Shown here one piece after another: positions 1-8,129 of a stretch of 64,000 nt of DNA. Both the position numbers and the translations under genes were made by a program. The DNA lies in assembly GCA_026392115.1 (NCBI GenBank), contig JAPLCQ010000086.1, positions 1 to 64,000 on the forward strand, in the 5' to 3' direction. Within the stretch, counting starts at the first letter, position 1. The number at the start of each line of letters is the position of its first letter. Under the pieces are notes generated by a model. That model saw nothing but the letters and a program-made list of their open reading frames with translations, was not told the DNA's origin and did no database searches. Source of the DNA: Armatimonadota bacterium. GTDB lineage: Bacteria > Armatimonadota > Chthonomonadetes > Chthonomonadales > CAJBBX01.

Positions 1-73
1 CAGCGGCGAAGCGCTCCAGCCGCTCCCGCCACGCAGTCTCCACCAGAGCCCTGCTCGCCATGTCAACCTCCAT
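1..73 (-). CDS. Possible partial gene at left edge, product unknown
   Basis: A reading frame opens on the minus strand with two in-frame ATGs (complement of 71-73 and 59-61) and stays open to the window edge. It encodes MEVDMASRALVETAWRER and a few more residues. GGAGG lies 5 nt before the second ATG, which favours that start. It is about 190 nt downstream of the nucleotidyltransferase gene on the same strand, so it could be a fourth gene of that cassette. Too little is present to name a family, and it may not be a gene. Confidence 0.35.
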   Translation of the reverse strand, partial: MEVDMASRALVETAWRERLERFAA

Positions 74-259
74 GCAAGTGATGGAGGCATTATCCGGATC
101 CGAGACGGCGAAGGGAACGTGGGGATGGTTTGACGCTTACGGTCCACGTGCTCGATTGGTCGGCAGATCTGGACGACCAGGTCCCAATGCCGTGACACGT
201 CGGGCGTCCCGCCGTCGAGTAGCATCCGTGTCTCGCGTGTGCGCCTATCACCGATGTTG

Positions 260-1300
260 CTAGGTAGGTGCCACAGGCGGACTGGTCTTCTGAAGCAACG
301 ACAAGACGAGTTCACCCGGCGCGGCGACAGAGTATCCTGCCTCCGCGGCGAACCTGCCCACATTCTTGTCAAAGGTGGGCTCCGCTGCGAACGTCTCGAA
401 GTCGACAAGGCTGGCGTTCACCAGTTGGGACTCGCGCCTCAGCTTGGCGATGCCCGAGAGGACCGCGGCTGGGTCGACGGCTTGAACGAGCGCTAAGTAG
501 ATATCAAACGCGTCGCGAGGTCGCTTTGGGCGTTTCGCGCACTCGCACTTCGTCACCACGACTCCAACCTCGTCGATAAGGGGCACCTGCAGCGTGAGTT
601 GGCTTCCGCCTGCGGGTAACGTGCCCGTCACGCATTCCTGCACGATGTGGCCGCGGAACACGAAGGCTGACTCTGGCAGCGCAATCGACTTCACGATCAG
701 CGTGGCCTCCCGCTCAGCACATTCGCGCACGTGCAGGTCGAGGTGGTCTACCATTAAGTCCAGGTCTGCTTTGCCTTCAAGTGGGTGCAGGAGATCGATG
801 TTGAACATCAACCGCTCGTTGCCCACAGCGAGAGCCCTCAGTAGCTGAAAGGGGTGCTTTGCAGACGCCGTGTATCCTTCGGCCAAGAATGCCGACACTA
901 CACGGTCAAGCTCGGCCCGGCTCGTGGCCTCTTGGAACAGGAGATCAACGTCCTTCGTGCCAGGATGTGGTATCGGCGCACAGTTTCGTAGGTAGGGCGA
1001 CCAGCCACCCACTACGCAGTACTGGCTGTCTTGCCCAGAGGCGATCCTCACTGCATCAAGTAGTAGTCCTTGGGCTGCGTCTTGAATGGTGCCATAAGCG
1101 TGATGTGCCAACCGAGTTGCCTCCCCGCACCATGACCAACTGCACCGGACAAGCGCCGATCCGTTGGCGAACGTCAGATCACCATCCATAATGGTGCCGC
1201 ACGTAAACCCACGCCCAGGAACTGTAGCTCCTCCCTGTCGTGGATGCAGACAGACCCTTCCCGCAACTCTGCGCTGTCCGTGTGCGCCAGCACCAGCCAT
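260..1300 (-). CDS. Nucleotidyltransferase-fold protein (AbiEii/MNT-like)
   Basis: 346 residues. The NTase signature is visible: VVGGW at 96-100, TKDVDL at 115-120 with the acidic pair D117/D119, and a third candidate carboxylate D169 in NIDLL. This is the hGG...DhD layout of polymerase-beta-type nucleotidyltransferases, which include AbiEii and MNT antitoxins. The ATG at 1300 is 6 nt after the upstream HEPN stop, with GGAG 9 nt before it, so coupled translation is likely. An internal ATG at 1189 (MDGDLTF) is the alternative start; the first 37 residues are low-complexity and could be untranslated. It is the third gene of a DUF262-HEPN-NTase run. In known MNT/HEPN pairs the NTase adds nucleotides to the HEPN toxin; that role here is an inference. 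Confidence 0.75.
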   Translation of the reverse strand: MAGAGAHGQRRVAGRVCLHPRQGGATVPGRGFTCGTIMDGDLTFANGSALVRCSWSWCGEATRLAHHAYGTIQDAAQGLLLDAVRIASGQDSQYCVVGGWSPYLRNCAPIPHPGTKDVDLLFQEATSRAELDRVVSAFLAEGYTASAKHPFQLLRALAVGNERLMFNIDLLHPLEGKADLDLMVDHLDLHVRECAEREATLIVKSIALPESAFVFRGHIVQECVTGTLPAGGSQLTLQVPLIDEVGVVVTKCECAKRPKRPRDAFDIYLALVQAVDPAAVLSGIAKLRRESQLVNASLVDFETFAAEPTFDKNVGRFAAEAGYSVAAPGELVLSLLQKTSPPVAPT

Positions 1301-1306
1301 TACATG

Positions 1307-2371
1307 CTACTCCATGCCGGCTGTCTCGTGGTCTACTTTCAGACGGAGCAGGTCCGCACTCCAGGTCACGCGCGGCTCCAGTTGCAGTCCTAACTCGGCC
1401 CCATCGCTGAGCGCAGCCAGTGTCACAGGCTCATCGTTCAGTTCTAGACTCATGACACGGACTGGTGTGCACCGGTTGCCACGACGGGCGATCAGATCGT
1501 CGCCGGTCGAGACCGTGCAGGAGCGCATCGATGCTACTACGGCGTCAGGATCCGGGTAATAGTGGTTAACACGACCGAGGACGGCCACGTTCCCGAGGTC
1601 CTCCATCCGCTCTACCGCAGCGCTGAAGAAGCAGTTTCCGAGCGCCTCGCAGAAGCAGATCAGGAAGTCGATGACCAACCCGAGTTGCGGACGGGAGAGT
1701 ACATTCGCAACGTCGCCGTGCGCTGCCTCATTGCGAAGCACCACAATCCCGTCAAGGTAGCTTTCAACCGTTTCAGAATTACCAAGGCGTTCAAGCATAA
1801 AATCAACCATACTAGGGTGTTCGGTTAGGACTAAGACGGGCTCCACGATGCCGACGTTCAGTAGCATGTCCGCTAGGGTCTGCATACGCAGGTTGTCATC
1901 GCTCGTCTTGAAGAACTCACGGCGTACATCGTAGCGACCGGCACGGTTAAGCCCACCCCACAGGCCACCAAGCACATCCTGGTCCGATAGGTGCACGTAC
2001 TTCCGCCACTGGCGCCGACCCAATATGTGCCCGACGCCTCTCATGTGAGAGTCCCTCGTCCTTGCTGGTAGGTCGGAGTAAGCCGGATACAGGTCGGGGA
2101 GCATCGCGAGCCACTCGTCCACATATGCTGCCACACAGTGCTCGTACATGGCATAGGCGCGCGTGATCGCGGAGCAGTGGTCGTAGACACGCCACGCTGC
2201 GGAGTCTGGTACCACGGTGCCCAGATGTGGTCCAACGACCGCGCCACCTGGGTCGGCGCCTTGGATAGAACAGTGCTCAGCCACGCTGCTGCGCACCAGC
2301 TCGGCAAACGCGAGGTACTTACGCATGCAATCGGCTTGCTCGACCAGTGCCGCACAGGGGGATAGGAACAC
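1307..2371 (-). CDS. HEPN-domain protein (RiboL-PSP/MAE_28990-like)
   Basis: 354 residues. Helical, with an RNEAAH motif at 213-218, which is the RX4H active-site pattern of HEPN ribonucleases (R213, H218). Before it is a helical stretch (about 60-110) with YEHCVAAYVDEWLAM, reminiscent of the RiboL-PSP-type HEPN families. There is no signal peptide or membrane segment. It starts 6 nt after the DUF262 gene stops and ends 6 nt before the NTase gene begins, so the three are surely cotranscribed. HEPN proteins often act as RNases in toxin-antitoxin and abortive-infection systems. The family assignment rests on the motif and helical pattern; its RNA target, if any, is unknown. Confidence 0.65.
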   Translation of the reverse strand: MFLSPCAALVEQADCMRKYLAFAELVRSSVAEHCSIQGADPGGAVVGPHLGTVVPDSAAWRVYDHCSAITRAYAMYEHCVAAYVDEWLAMLPDLYPAYSDLPARTRDSHMRGVGHILGRRQWRKYVHLSDQDVLGGLWGGLNRAGRYDVRREFFKTSDDNLRMQTLADMLLNVGIVEPVLVLTEHPSMVDFMLERLGNSETVESYLDGIVVLRNEAAHGDVANVLSRPQLGLVIDFLICFCEALGNCFFSAAVERMEDLGNVAVLGRVNHYYPDPDAVVASMRSCTVSTGDDLIARRGNRCTPVRVMSLELNDEPVTLAALSDGAELGLQLEPRVTWSADLLRLKVDHETAGME

Positions 2372-2377
2372 AGGCAG

Positions 2378-3625
2378 CTACTCGGCCAACACTTCATCAA
2401 GCATTGATGTGAAGAGCTTGATACGGGTCTCAACATCCGCCTTGGTGTTACCGCGGCCAGTAAAGGTGCCCGGTTCATTCACCTCGAACATAGCGCGCGT
2501 TGCCTCCACCACACGCGCCTGCCGGCCAACTAGGACCTCGGCGTCGTCCAACCGGTCGGCAAGGCCAACAAGGACCGCGTCTCCGAATGCCTTGTGAGGA
2601 TGCTGCTCCCATAGGCCACGACCGGCGTTCCATGGCCTGAAGAGCCTGTCGCCGTATATGCGCGCGCCGAGCGTAACCGTCCGAGCGAAAACCGACCGCA
2701 ACAAAGCGAGGTCTTCACCCGAGAAGGAACGTGAACGAGCCATGTACAGGTCCAGAAAGCCCTGCATGCCGCGCTGGTACCTTGCAGCGTGCCGCAGCGC
2801 AAAAAACCTCAGCACCACCTCGGCATCTTCCATCTGGGCCCAGAACCGGTTTTCGACGAGGCTCTGGGGGGGCGGGTCACCATGCTCAGGCGACCACTCC
2901 TCCAGATCCCATGCCGCCCGAAACGGCGGGAGTCGCGCGAGTTCGAGTAGCAGATCATTGAAGGGCCCCTGGTAGAGGCAGTTGCGGACCTCCTGCTTGC
3001 CAAGAAGAACACCACCTGTGTTGAGCCGCTCAAACACCAATTGCTTCAGCAGCATGGCCTCCTCGTCGGAAGCCGCAGATTCAGTAAGGACTACGGTATA
3101 TGATATCGACCGGCGATCAAGAGCCGCCCTGATCCGAGCCGGCAGCCTGGCATATGTCCTTCCGTTTAGTTCGGGCCATCGCTCGAGATCAGCAAGGACC
3201 AGTTCGTTGTTATAGAATGCCTGCACTGCCGATACGCGCTGCTGGCCGTCCATCACCTCGTATGTCGCGAAGTCCGTCTCATAAACGAACAGTGGGGGCA
3301 CCGGGATATTCATAATGAACGACTCGATCAAGCGCGACTGCCTAGTTGCGTCCCACCTTGGCCGGCGCTGGTAGTTGGGCCGGCAGTTCATGTAGCCAGT
3401 GCGCTTCAGTGCCGCGACAAAGTTCGGAAGTTGCTCTCGGTTTGACTCCGTAACGATGCGTTCAGCCTTGCGCCCGTATTTGTCGGCGATCTCCGCGTCG
3501 GTCAGCCGATGCGGCACGGCCAAGGGCGGTTTGCCCCACATCTGCTCCTCGCCAAGCGCGAATTGCTGCACAGTAGTCCTCCCAGTTCGGCCCCGGTGCG
3601 CAGCGCCAGATCCACTCCGCTCCAT
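2378..3625 (-). CDS. DUF262 (GmrSD N-terminal/ParB-like) protein
   Basis: 415 residues. DUF262 hallmarks: PNYQRRPRWD at 83-92 and DGQQR at 126-130, followed by a helical C-terminal half with no DUF1524 HNH domain. DUF262 is the ParB/Srx-like domain that in GmrS/BrxU-type restriction enzymes binds nucleotide and drives cleavage of modified DNA. The ATG at 3625 has no clear Shine-Dalgarno but follows an AT-rich stretch. A second in-frame ATG at 3541 (MWGKPPLAV) has GAGGAG close by and could be the true start. First gene of the cassette; the gene and its two partners are visibly less GC-rich than the glycosidase genes to the right, suggesting transfer. Confidence 0.8.
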   Translation of the reverse strand: MERSGSGAAHRGRTGRTTVQQFALGEEQMWGKPPLAVPHRLTDAEIADKYGRKAERIVTESNREQLPNFVAALKRTGYMNCRPNYQRRPRWDATRQSRLIESFIMNIPVPPLFVYETDFATYEVMDGQQRVSAVQAFYNNELVLADLERWPELNGRTYARLPARIRAALDRRSISYTVVLTESAASDEEAMLLKQLVFERLNTGGVLLGKQEVRNCLYQGPFNDLLLELARLPPFRAAWDLEEWSPEHGDPPPQSLVENRFWAQMEDAEVVLRFFALRHAARYQRGMQGFLDLYMARSRSFSGEDLALLRSVFARTVTLGARIYGDRLFRPWNAGRGLWEQHPHKAFGDAVLVGLADRLDDAEVLVGRQARVVEATRAMFEVNEPGTFTGRGNTKADVETRIKLFTSMLDEVLAE

Positions 3626-4066
3626 AATGGTATATCACATGCCCGAGTACAGCGGCATTCCCGGCGTCAGCCCGCAGGCAATTCCGCGTCGGCATGTGTT
3701 GCTCGGCGCGTCCTCGAATACAGCACGCCGCTGTGGCCATGCCATTGCGCCTTCTGCTTCACGTGCGGTTCCTGCTATCCCGCGCCAGGGCACGGTTCCT
3801 ACCGTCTCACGGGTTGATACCCGTGGTCGGGAGCACGCCGACAGGGTCGGTGTACATCAGTCCGTCGTGGCGGACTATGCGCCCTTGGTCCTGGGCGGCC
3901 CATGCCGGCGCGAGAGGCCGAGCGCGGCCCTGCTGCCGGCCTGCGGTCCGGCGAGAGCAGTCGGCACATGCGTTATCGATGTTCCTTGGCGGCGGTACGG
4001 GCGAAGCCGTTGTCACGGGCACTGTCGCTAGCCGATCGCCAACGCGCAGGCTTGACCGACCCAAAT
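3626..4066. other. Gap between defence-like cassette and GH block
   Basis: About 440 nt without a convincing gene. Short open frames occur on both strands (for example a minus-strand frame at 3807-4064) but none has a recognisable motif, ribosome-binding site or homology I can name. The upstream region of the DUF262 gene, including the AT-rich stretch complementary to 3626-3640, lies at its left end. The rest may be decayed coding sequence. Confidence 0.4.
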
Positions 4067-6142
4067 CTACTCGCCCACCACGCCCACTTCCACCAACCGC
4101 AGCCCGCGCTTCGACTCGTTCCGCCCGAAGTCGAACCGCACGTGCGAGGCCTGCACCGGCGCGAACCGGACGCGGCTCCGCGAGGTAACGCCCGCGCCAG
4201 GCAGGACGGCAACCTGCCTGAACGTGACGCCGTCGGCGGAGACCGACACCGTCGCCCGGTCCGGGATGCGGGAGGGCGGGATCTGCTGCCCGTCGCCCTC
4301 GAAGTAGTCCACGAAGACGCCGCGGACCTGCCTGGGCGACTTGAGGGCGATGGTGACCGACTCCTCTTGCTCGGCATCGGCGAACGTGACGCCGTCGTTG
4401 AAGGAGCCGTCGATCAGGTTCGTGAGCTTGTTGGGTCGGTCCGACAGCACGTCGTTCCTGGGCGCGAGCGCCGACGGCGAGGCGACCTCCGCGCCCTCAA
4501 ACCAGAACGACACGCAGTCGGTCTTCTCTTCGACGCGCCGGAACACGTCCAGCAGCTTCGGCCCTTCGGGCAGGGCGGCCAGCCGCGCGAAGAATTCGCC
4601 CCTGGCCGGCTTGCGCGGGTGTTCACGGCCGTTCTCATCGAGGAAGGAGGCGTGCGGTGTGAGAACTCGGTCGCCCATCCGCTCAAGCAGGCGGATGGCC
4701 CTGATCGGCAGCGTCCGCTCGATGACGAAGAGGCGAGCGGAGGCGGGCAGCTTCGCAAGCTCATCGGTAAGGACCAGTTCCAGGTCGCCGGGCGGCATCC
4801 GGTCGCAGATGCGCAGGAAGGCGTCGATGTGGTTCACGGCCGACACCGTGTAGTGGAGCGTCTCCTCCGGGAAGTAGACGCGGACCTTCCCCGGCCTGTA
4901 CCTTGCGTAGCGGCTTGGGTCGGCCCCATAGGCGCCGCCAAGCTCCTTCCATGCCTGCCCGTTCGCCGTCCGCCGCTCGCCGCTCGCCGCGATAAGCCCC
5001 CAGACCTCCTCACGGCCGCACCAGGCCATGGCGCCCGCCGATGGGCCGCCCACATCCGCAACCAGCTTGAAGGCGCGGGGCTTGACGCCGGGGACCTCCG
5101 CGATGAAGAGCCGCGAGCCGGCCGCCGCCGCGAACTTGGAGAGGGTGCGGTACTGCGGGTAGTACTCCAGCGTGTCGCTGTAAAGGTCGGCCGAAAGGAA
5201 GCCGCCGGTCACGGCCGCCGTGCGCATGCTGGGGCCACAGGCGGGCACGGTAGAGGAGCGGATGTCGGCCAGCGCTCCCAGCGGGTTGAGCAGGCAGCCG
5301 CCGGCCCAAACCGCTCCCGGCGCCCTGCGGTGGATCGAGTCGCGCAGGCCAGCCAGCACGTCGCGCTGCATCAGGTCCATGGCCCTTCGCAGGTCGAAGG
5401 TGCGGCGGCTGTTCACGGCGGAGGGCTCCACGGAGCGGCCGTCTGCAGTCATGATGCGCGGCGTCTCGACCTGCTCGAAGCCCGAATACGACGTGCCCCA
5501 CTCGCGGTTGAGCGCACCGATCCTGCCGCCGTACATGCCGGCCAGCTTCCGCCTGAACGCCGCAGGGAAGCGGACGCTCTTCTCGTGCTTGTACGTGTTC
5601 CACCACCAGCTCTCGTACCAGCCGTAGACGATCTGGGCGCCGTACTTCTCGGTCAGGTGGTCGACCACCAGCATGGTGAACCAGACCGTGGGATCTGCGT
5701 TCTCGGGCACGTGGAGCGACATCCATGCCTTGGTGGTCAAGTCGCCGCGGACCTCCGGCGAGGGGCAGACGTTAGGCGTGAAGCCGTGCTTAACCATCCA
5801 GTCCATGACGGCGTCGAGGCTCCGCCAGTCGGGCGCGGCCAGGTCACCGGGGTCTAAGCGGCCATCGGGCCGCCACGTGAGGAGCCGCTTCTCGTCTATG
5901 CCCACCTCGCTGGGGTAGAGCGGGAAGCGGACAGCGTTGCATCCCAGCGACTTCAGGTATCCCGCATCGTCGTCGGTCAGCGGCCAGTAGCGCGCCAGCA
6001 GCTCCGGCGGCCCGACGTTGTACTGGTTCACGCCGAAGAGGATGCGGGGGATGGGCGGCAGTCCTGGGCGGGACGACGCGGCGGCGTCGCCGCTCAGCAT
6101 CAGGGCGCAGAGCGCCGGCAAGATGGCAAGAGGTGGTCTCAT
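4067..6142 (-). CDS. Secreted GH42-like glycoside hydrolase with C-terminal discoidin-like domain
   Basis: 691 residues from the ATG at 6142 (MRPPLAIL...), chosen because it begins a signal peptide ending near AAASS; the frame extends upstream without signal character. An (alpha/beta)8-type region follows (ILFGVNQYNVGP, NAVRFPLYPSEVG, IVYGWYESWWWN), resembling GH42/GH5-like beta-glycosidases; E in YES is a candidate acid/base. The last 150 residues (VSADGVTF...HVRFDFG...GLRLVEVGV) look like an F5/8-type carbohydrate-binding domain. Its first 97 codons are duplicated at 7773-8065. Family and substrate are inferred from motif patterns only. Confidence 0.7.
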   Translation of the reverse strand: MRPPLAILPALCALMLSGDAAASSRPGLPPIPRILFGVNQYNVGPPELLARYWPLTDDDAGYLKSLGCNAVRFPLYPSEVGIDEKRLLTWRPDGRLDPGDLAAPDWRSLDAVMDWMVKHGFTPNVCPSPEVRGDLTTKAWMSLHVPENADPTVWFTMLVVDHLTEKYGAQIVYGWYESWWWNTYKHEKSVRFPAAFRRKLAGMYGGRIGALNREWGTSYSGFEQVETPRIMTADGRSVEPSAVNSRRTFDLRRAMDLMQRDVLAGLRDSIHRRAPGAVWAGGCLLNPLGALADIRSSTVPACGPSMRTAAVTGGFLSADLYSDTLEYYPQYRTLSKFAAAAGSRLFIAEVPGVKPRAFKLVADVGGPSAGAMAWCGREEVWGLIAASGERRTANGQAWKELGGAYGADPSRYARYRPGKVRVYFPEETLHYTVSAVNHIDAFLRICDRMPPGDLELVLTDELAKLPASARLFVIERTLPIRAIRLLERMGDRVLTPHASFLDENGREHPRKPARGEFFARLAALPEGPKLLDVFRRVEEKTDCVSFWFEGAEVASPSALAPRNDVLSDRPNKLTNLIDGSFNDGVTFADAEQEESVTIALKSPRQVRGVFVDYFEGDGQQIPPSRIPDRATVSVSADGVTFRQVAVLPGAGVTSRSRVRFAPVQASHVRFDFGRNESKRGLRLVEVGVVGE
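5841..6142. repeat. Direct duplication, copy A (5' end of GH42-like gene)
   Basis: The 293 bp from 5850 to 6142 match 7773-8065 without indels. About a dozen mismatches are visible across the first 270 bp, with more in the signal-peptide codons. Both copies end exactly at the start codon; sequence upstream of the ATGs is unrelated. This copy belongs to the intact gene. Confidence 0.85.
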
Positions 6143-6365
6143 GCTGGTACGATACCCTGCAAGGCGTGGCAGCACTGGACGGAGAGCCCGACGCGCGCGA
6201 TTCGGCACCACGGAGCGCTGCAGCCCTATGCCTGGGAGGCGACGCCCGTGAACCAACGGCCCATCGCCAGCCTAGTGGCGGCCGCGTTGCCATCACCGGT
6301 CCCGCTGTGCGGGCCCCGGCGTCCGACCGGCCGCTCATGCGGGCGTGCCGATCGCGTCCAACGGA

Positions 6366-6660
6366 ATGTCGCTCTGTGTCATCGTGGTGCTGTCTGGCGC
6401 TGCGGAGGCGGAACGGCACGACGCTGAGGAGTTCGCTGACGCCCTGGGCGCCGTCTCCGGTGCGGGCCCGACGATCGCCGAGGCCGTGTAGCCGCCGAGC
6501 ACGCCCGCCATCATCGTCAGCCCCGACGCCGCTGTGGCCCCTGCGTTCCCGGACCGCGATCCGGCGCGGCTCGGACCCGAGGAGTATGTCGTCCAGACAC
6601 TGCCCTCCCCCATTCTGGTGGCCGGCGGCCGGCCTACTGGGCTCAGCTTGGGCCTCGCCC
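6366..6660 (+). pseudogene. Remnant of a glycosidase N-terminal domain
   Basis: A plus-strand frame beginning at ATG 6366 reads MSLCVIVVLSGAAEAERHDA, then EEFADALGAVSGAGPTIAEAV, an in-frame TAG at 6489-6491, then in the same frame PSTPAIIV, RLGPEEYVVQTL and ILVAGGRPTG before losing similarity. That order (an Ig-like strand rich in AAEELxxxLxxxSGA, then EEYVVxT and hVAGGRPRG) is typical of the domain preceding GH20 and GH67 catalytic barrels. It carries a stop, and the catalytic part is missing. It sits in the gap between the GH42-like gene and the Ntn-hydrolase gene. Confidence 0.6.
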
Positions 6661-6696
6661 GAGCGCCGACATGTCGTGTGCAGACGATGCGCCTGT

Positions 6697-7620
6697 TCAC
6701 TCCCGTTCGGGATCACGACGCTGCTCGCGCTGCTTTCGGGCCGCATCGACAGCTCGACCACTCATGTCCTTGTCGGCACCAAGGTTGGTGCTGAACTTAA
6801 CCTTGGGCTTCCATCGCCTGTATCTGTTCCACTGATCAGGCCGTATCAGGGCCAGCACCTGACGTGACGCCATATTGGCCTGAATCACTGTGCCGGTCTG
6901 GCAATCGTACGTGGAAACGACGGTGATCACCTCCTCGCCTGGCCTTATGGTCGCACTGATGGCTTCGGCGTAACGGAATGCACCTTTGGCGGTAACCACT
7001 GTGTGGAGTATCTCACCTACTGTCTTCCAGGGCACGTTGAGAGTGCTAGTGAACGCGCCGTACCCGCTGTGCAGCCATCCGATGCGATGCCCCATCCTGA
7101 CTCCCGTAGCCCTGTTCTTGAACGCTGGGTCTAGCACCTTGGTGCGGAACTCCCGAAACTGCGGCTCCTCCTCGCAGGAGCCACACACAGCGTAATCACC
7201 ACGTGGTACCCGATTAACAGTGGTCTGTAAGCCTCGGTAGCTCACGCGCAGGAGGATATTGCACTTTGAGAAGGCTGGCCAAGCCGCACCTACCAGGAAA
7301 TCTGCAGTCGTGTCCTTCAGTAGCCGGTTGCGCCTAAACGCTCTCTCGATCCGGTAGTTAGAGCGCTTGGCGCGATCAGCGGTTAGGACACCACCACGCA
7401 GGCACCGCAACAACTGGGGACGAATTGCGATGAGCCAGTTGATTACTGGCTCCATGTTGCCCGCAAATGCCACGGCAAGATGCGGGCTGTACGCATACAA
7501 CTTGAACATCTCATCCTGTACGCCTTCACAGGTGCTATCTGGTAACCACCATGAGACACGCGCATCGGCACCGAGTAAAATGTCGCCGCGGTTATCAATG
7601 AAGCCAACGATGCAAGTCAT
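6697..7620 (-). CDS. Ntn-hydrolase superfamily (proteasome-beta/HslV-like) protein
   Basis: 307 residues. The ATG at 7620 has a perfect AGGAGG (complement of 7631-7636) 10 nt upstream, which decides the start over the longer frame. The N-terminus MTCIVGFIDNRGDILLGADAR has Thr directly after Met and the strand-turn-GAD pattern of proteasome-beta/HslV-type Ntn hydrolases, in which Thr becomes the nucleophile once Met is removed. It is longer than HslV (about 175 residues), has a basic C-terminus (RKQREQRRDPERE), and has no HslU or proteasome partner nearby. Codon use is less GC-rich than its neighbours. It stands between a dead glycosidase fragment and the truncated GH42 copy, suggesting a transferred gene. 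Activity and target are unknown. Confidence 0.65.
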   Translation of the reverse strand: MTCIVGFIDNRGDILLGADARVSWWLPDSTCEGVQDEMFKLYAYSPHLAVAFAGNMEPVINWLIAIRPQLLRCLRGGVLTADRAKRSNYRIERAFRRNRLLKDTTADFLVGAAWPAFSKCNILLRVSYRGLQTTVNRVPRGDYAVCGSCEEEPQFREFRTKVLDPAFKNRATGVRMGHRIGWLHSGYGAFTSTLNVPWKTVGEILHTVVTAKGAFRYAEAISATIRPGEEVITVVSTYDCQTGTVIQANMASRQVLALIRPDQWNRYRRWKPKVKFSTNLGADKDMSGRAVDAARKQREQRRDPERE

Positions 7621-7621
7621 G

Positions 7622-8065
7622 TTATGAAGTCCTCCTAATATGCGCGTCGAGCGCAAGAGACACGCCGGTCGCGGGCTGCCGAAGCCAGGACTGGCTGTGC
7701 CACAGGTGGCTGGGCAGTTGGCAGCCGGCTTGGCTCCGCGAGCGGCACCTGTCCGGCTTAGCCAGTCCGCCGGGGTCGAAGCGGCCATCGGGCTGCCACG
7801 TGAGGAGCCGCTTCTCGTCGATGCCCACCTCGCTGGGGTAGAGCGGGAAGCGGACGGCGTTGCATCCCAGCGACTTCAGGTATCCCGCGTCGTCGTCGGT
7901 GAGCGGCCAGTAGCGCGCCAGCAGCTCCGGCGGCCCGACGTTGTACTGGTTCACGCCGAAGAGGATGCGTGGAATGGTCGGCAGTGCGGGGCGGGACGAC
8001 GCGGCGGCGTGGCCGCTCAGCATCAGGGCGCAGAGCGCCGGCAGCACGGCCAGTGGGCCGGCCAT
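7622..8065 (-). pseudogene. Truncated duplicate of the GH42-like gene (N-terminal 97 codons)
   Basis: From ATG 8065 the frame encodes a signal peptide (MAGPLAVLPALCALM...) and the same ILFGVNQYNVGP and RFPLYPSEVG segments as the intact gene at 4067-6142. It then departs after LDPGG-like residues and ends in unrelated sequence. An in-frame ATG at 8125 lies 5 nt after the stop of the pectate-lyase-like gene, so the fragment occupies the third position of that operon. The AGGAGG that drives the Ntn-hydrolase gene lies in its last codons. No catalytic residues are left, so it is a relic. Confidence 0.75.
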
Positions 8066-8129
8066 GTTCTTCCGACGGTCGGCACGGCTGTCCGACACAA
8101 TCCGGCTTCGCGTCCAAGACGCCATACGC

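Noticed and set aside
3902-5857. A 651-codon plus-strand open frame across the GH42-like gene
   Set aside because: Its translation is Arg/Ala/Gly-rich with no domain pattern, typical of an antisense frame in high-GC DNA, while the minus strand has a signal peptide, barrel motifs and a clean stop.
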